Of a stretch of 6,197 nt of DNA, positions 4,696-6,197 are shown piece after piece. Under the pieces are notes generated by a model, which made no database searches, was not told the origin of the DNA, and worked only from the letters and a program-made list of their open reading frames with translations. Positions within the stretch are counted from its first letter, which is position 1. Every line of letters starts with the position of its first letter. This DNA is from Microcaldota archaeon (GTDB lineage Archaea; Micrarchaeota; Micrarchaeia; Micrarchaeales; CABMGC01): NCBI GenBank assembly GCA_021851985.1, contig JAJZOS010000047.1, positions 1 to 6,197 on the forward strand, given 5' to 3'. The position numbers and the translations under genes are program-made.

Positions 4696-5736
4696 TTAAG
4701 TCGAGCCGTATATATACGGTCCGGAAAGTACTCCTGGATCTTGGTTTGGAGAAGATGACATATAGAATTGGCCTATTGAGATGTAGTTCTGCTGCCCTGT
4801 TACTTTTGCAACCACTCTTATCTGGACAACCTTGCCTATTACTGTTGTAAGGGGAATGGTGGCATTCCTGAATGCCGATTCAGTAGTATTATGAAACCCG
4901 CTTGAAAATGAAAGGTTATACGTATTGTAATGGGCTATGATGCTAGGCGAGCCGTTATACAGTATTTCTACATATAAATTGGCATTCTGCGGGCTAATTA
5001 TTTTAAAGTTTAGGAAGGGCTTGTTTGCTATAAAAGGGCTTGAAGTAAGGTTTCCGGGGCTATTTTGCAATCCGCAGTGATAAGTGCTTGCAAAAAAGGT
5101 TGCATTATAATTGCTCCATGGATATTTGCCTACGTAGCAACGGCTTTTATTTGCATGTGTTATATTTAATGGAGCTGTTCCGAAACCGGCCCCTGTAACA
5201 TTCCATCCGGTAAATTCTCCCGAGGAGAAGTTGCCATTATACACCGTGGTATATATTGTTTTTGGAGGAGGTATAGTGGTCATGTTAAGCTTAAGCAGAG
5301 CTGAGCCGCACGCTCCACCCCCTAGACCGGTAGTCATAGACAATGTATAAATTTGCGGTGGAACTGTCAAATTCTTGAAGAAAGTTACACAATCATATGT
5401 AAGAGTCTGGTTAACATATGTCTGGTTATTTGCGCCGACCATTTTTATATGGACACTGCTGCTGTTTCCTGCCGCCACCCAAATTCCAGTGTAATTTGCG
5501 GTAAGGATGCATTTTGCAGTAGATGTTTTATTGAATGCTGTGCTGTTAAGCTGGTAGCCTGTACAGTTGTATATGATGGTTGTTGTTATTGTTGAATTTG
5601 CAGTAGGGGTATAATTTTGTGTTGTGGTAACTGTTGTGAGGCTTATATGCTTTACATTAAATCCTGTTTCAACGTATGCTATTGCTATCATTATGACTAG
5701 TATTATAACAAAGCCGATTACGCTTTTTTTTACCAC
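4696..5736 (-). CDS. Membrane-anchored, sequon-rich surface protein with C-terminal jelly-roll-like domain
   Basis: Probably an exported protein held by one N-terminal membrane helix (residues 5-21, SVIGFVIILVIMIAIAY, after MVKK). A threonine-rich stalk follows (about 33-57), then a beta-rich region (about 57-155) with four cysteines, then a region starting VYNGNFSSGEFTGWNVTG (about 165-327) that resembles galactose-binding/carbohydrate-binding jelly-roll modules. I count 21 N-x-S/T sequons in about 345 residues, implying dense N-glycosylation outside the cell. Six cysteines (about 58, 76, 116, 143, 200, 221) could form disulfides. The GTG at 5736 is preferred over the GTG at 5745 because GTGAT (5741-5745) then stands 4 bases upstream as SD. 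The final residues, SSSPNQDPGVLSGPYIYGST, carry no recognisable anchor. A role in the cell envelope or host contact is inference. Confidence 0.85.
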   Translation of the reverse strand: MVKKSVIGFVIILVIMIAIAYVETGFNVKHISLTTVTTTQNYTPTANSTITTTIIYNCTGYQLNSTAFNKTSTAKCILTANYTGIWVAAGNSSSVHIKMVGANNQTYVNQTLTYDCVTFFKNLTVPPQIYTLSMTTGLGGGACGSALLKLNMTTIPPPKTIYTTVYNGNFSSGEFTGWNVTGAGFGTAPLNITHANKSRCYVGKYPWSNYNATFFASTYHCGLQNSPGNLTSSPFIANKPFLNFKIISPQNANLYVEILYNGSPSIIAHYNTYNLSFSSGFHNTTESAFRNATIPLTTVIGKVVQIRVVAKVTGQQNYISIGQFYMSSSPNQDPGVLSGPYIYGST

Positions 5737-5780
5737 AAATATCACAATCCCTTTTATACATAGTTATTTATTTGAATCTG

Positions 5781-5790
5781 TTTATATATC
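5781..5790. promoter_or_regulatory. Shared near-palindromic TATA box between divergent genes
   Basis: The plus strand reads TTTATATATC and the minus strand GATATATAAA, so a TATA core is available in both directions. Starts expected about 26 bases away fall near 5811 for the L41e gene (SD at 5813-5816, start 5822) and near 5759 for the surface-protein gene (start 5736). Both give short leaders that still include the SD. Confidence 0.55.
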
Positions 5791-5812
5791 TTAACACTTA
5801 AAAATCATTTGT

Positions 5813-5816
5813 GGTG
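5813..5816 (+). promoter_or_regulatory. Shine-Dalgarno site of the L41e gene
   Basis: GGTG, 5 bases before the TTG at 5822. It supports that unusual start codon; no ATG or GTG lies in frame before it. Confidence 0.55.
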
Positions 5817-5821
5817 CTAAT

Positions 5822-5935
5822 TTGGGAAGCATTCCTAGAAAATGGAAAAAGAAAGGAAGAATGCGCTGGAAATGGCAAAAAAAACGCCGAAAGAGATTAA
5901 GAAGAGCTCAGAAGAGAAGAGTAGGAGAGCTCTGA
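5822..5935 (+). CDS. rpl41e: Large-subunit ribosomal protein eL41 (L41e), 37 residues
   Basis: The tiny, extremely basic L41e is a single long helix that sits at the subunit interface of archaeal and eukaryotic ribosomes. The translation from TTG contains IPRKWKKKGRMRWKWQKKRR followed by KRLRRAQKRRVGEL; the RKWKKKGRMRWKW core and the RRL/RR spacing match, as I recall them, the L41e proteins of Thermococcales (about 37 residues). Over half of the residues are lysine or arginine, and four tryptophans or methionines interrupt the basic run. The gene is easily missed: it is under 40 codons, begins with TTG, and a longer reading frame in the +1 phase (ATG at 5842) covers it. SD and TATA box are both present upstream. 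It ends 11 bp before the convergent stop of the LamG gene. Confidence 0.85.
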   Translation: MGSIPRKWKKKGRMRWKWQKKRRKRLRRAQKRRVGEL

Positions 5936-5946
5936 TTTATTACGAA

Positions 5947-6197
5947 TCAAGGCGCACTGTAACCGGAAGTCCATGCACTTGTGTATGTCACATTTGTAGG
6001 CACTCCATTGTTATCATTTCCGCTGTAGTCGTTAGCGTTGCCGTTGAGTGGCCACCATCCAACAAGATTGTTAACATTGATAGGAGCTCCTCCTATTCCT
6101 TCTTTGTAGAGAGCTTGAATCTCTGATTGTGAAAGTGAAGTGTTATAAAGTTGAACGTTAGTAATAGAACCATTGAATGATCTTAAGTTGGCCGGAA
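5947..6197 (-). CDS. LamG/concanavalin-like repeat surface protein, C-terminal end (5' end outside window)
   Basis: An open frame of 82 codons enters from the right edge and stops at 5947-5949. It holds the end of one LamG-type module (residues 4-36: FNGSITNVQLYNTSLSQSEI, then QALYKEGIGG) and the beginning of another (44-72: LVGWWPLNGNANDYSGNDNN, then GVPTNVTY). Such modules are beta-sandwich domains of secreted proteins that bind sugars or other proteins, often in tandem in ARMAN-type archaea and candidate-phyla bacteria. The last module stops after about 40 residues with WTSGYSAP, far short of a full domain (about 150 or more), so the end is either a truncation or a family-specific tail. 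Four N-x-S/T sequons are visible. It is convergent with rpl41e, which occupies the DNA just beyond the stop. Confidence 0.82.
   Translation of the reverse strand, partial: PANLRSFNGSITNVQLYNTSLSQSEIQALYKEGIGGAPINVNNLVGWWPLNGNANDYSGNDNNGVPTNVTYTSAWTSGYSAP

Noticed and set aside
5353..5595. A cysteine-rich 80-codon plus-strand frame that looks like a small secreted Cys-rich protein
   Set aside because: It is antisense to the Thr/Asn-rich part of the surface protein; ACA/ACT/AAC codons read backwards give Cys and Val, so the richness is an artefact.
5903..5933. A 7-bp inverted repeat (AGAGCTC ... GAGCTCT, 17-base loop) as a terminator
   Set aside because: It lies inside the last codons of the L41e gene, has a long loop and no T-run follows; archaeal termination depends mainly on T-runs.
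5842..6126. A 94-codon plus-strand reading frame starting at ATG 5842
   Set aside because: Its first part is the L41e gene read one phase off and the rest is antisense to the clear LamG coding frame; its composition changes abruptly at that border and it has no SD.

Overview
The window looks like chromosomal DNA of an archaeon, most likely a small-genome lineage of the ARMAN/Micrarchaeota (DPANN) type. The domain call is firm: archaeal exosome subunit Rrp42, ribosomal proteins L37Ae and L41e, RNA polymerase subunit P, an archaeal histone, an archaeal-style HisRS, TATA boxes, GGTGA-type Shine-Dalgarno (SD) sites and a box C/D guide RNA. The lineage call is only an inference, from gene style and from surface proteins with a LamG repeat and many N-glycosylation sequons.

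Left block (2-1337, + strand): the end of the exosome/ribosome/RNA polymerase gene string, rrp42 (cut by the window edge) - rpl37ae - an unrecognised ~120-residue gene - rpoP, packed with 0-5 bp gaps. Middle-left block (1346-2361, - strand): histone - zinc-ribbon protein - single-domain PRC-barrel protein, apparently one transcription unit converging on rpoP. Centre (2362-2557): an intergenic region that is not empty. It holds a complete box C/D sRNA on the - strand just upstream of the histone gene, a TATA-like element for it, and the TATA box and SD of the next operon. Middle-right block (2558-4685, + strand): thioredoxin - hisS - an unrecognised 172-residue protein. Right block (4696-6197): a membrane-anchored, heavily sequon-decorated surface protein on the - strand; a 37-codon L41e gene on the + strand, divergent from it around one shared TATA box; and the 3' end of a LamG-repeat protein gene on the - strand entering from the right edge.

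Most genes serve information processing: RNA decay and processing, translation, transcription, chromatin and tRNA charging. The best find is the C/D sRNA. Its boxes C, D', C' and D are all present with exact 12-nt guide spacing. Its D-guide is complementary to an anticodon loop of the form CU-CAA-GA, with the predicted methylated nucleotide falling exactly on wobble C34, so tRNA-Leu(CAA) is the proposed target. No CRISPR array, insertion sequence, integrase, tRNA or rRNA gene was seen.
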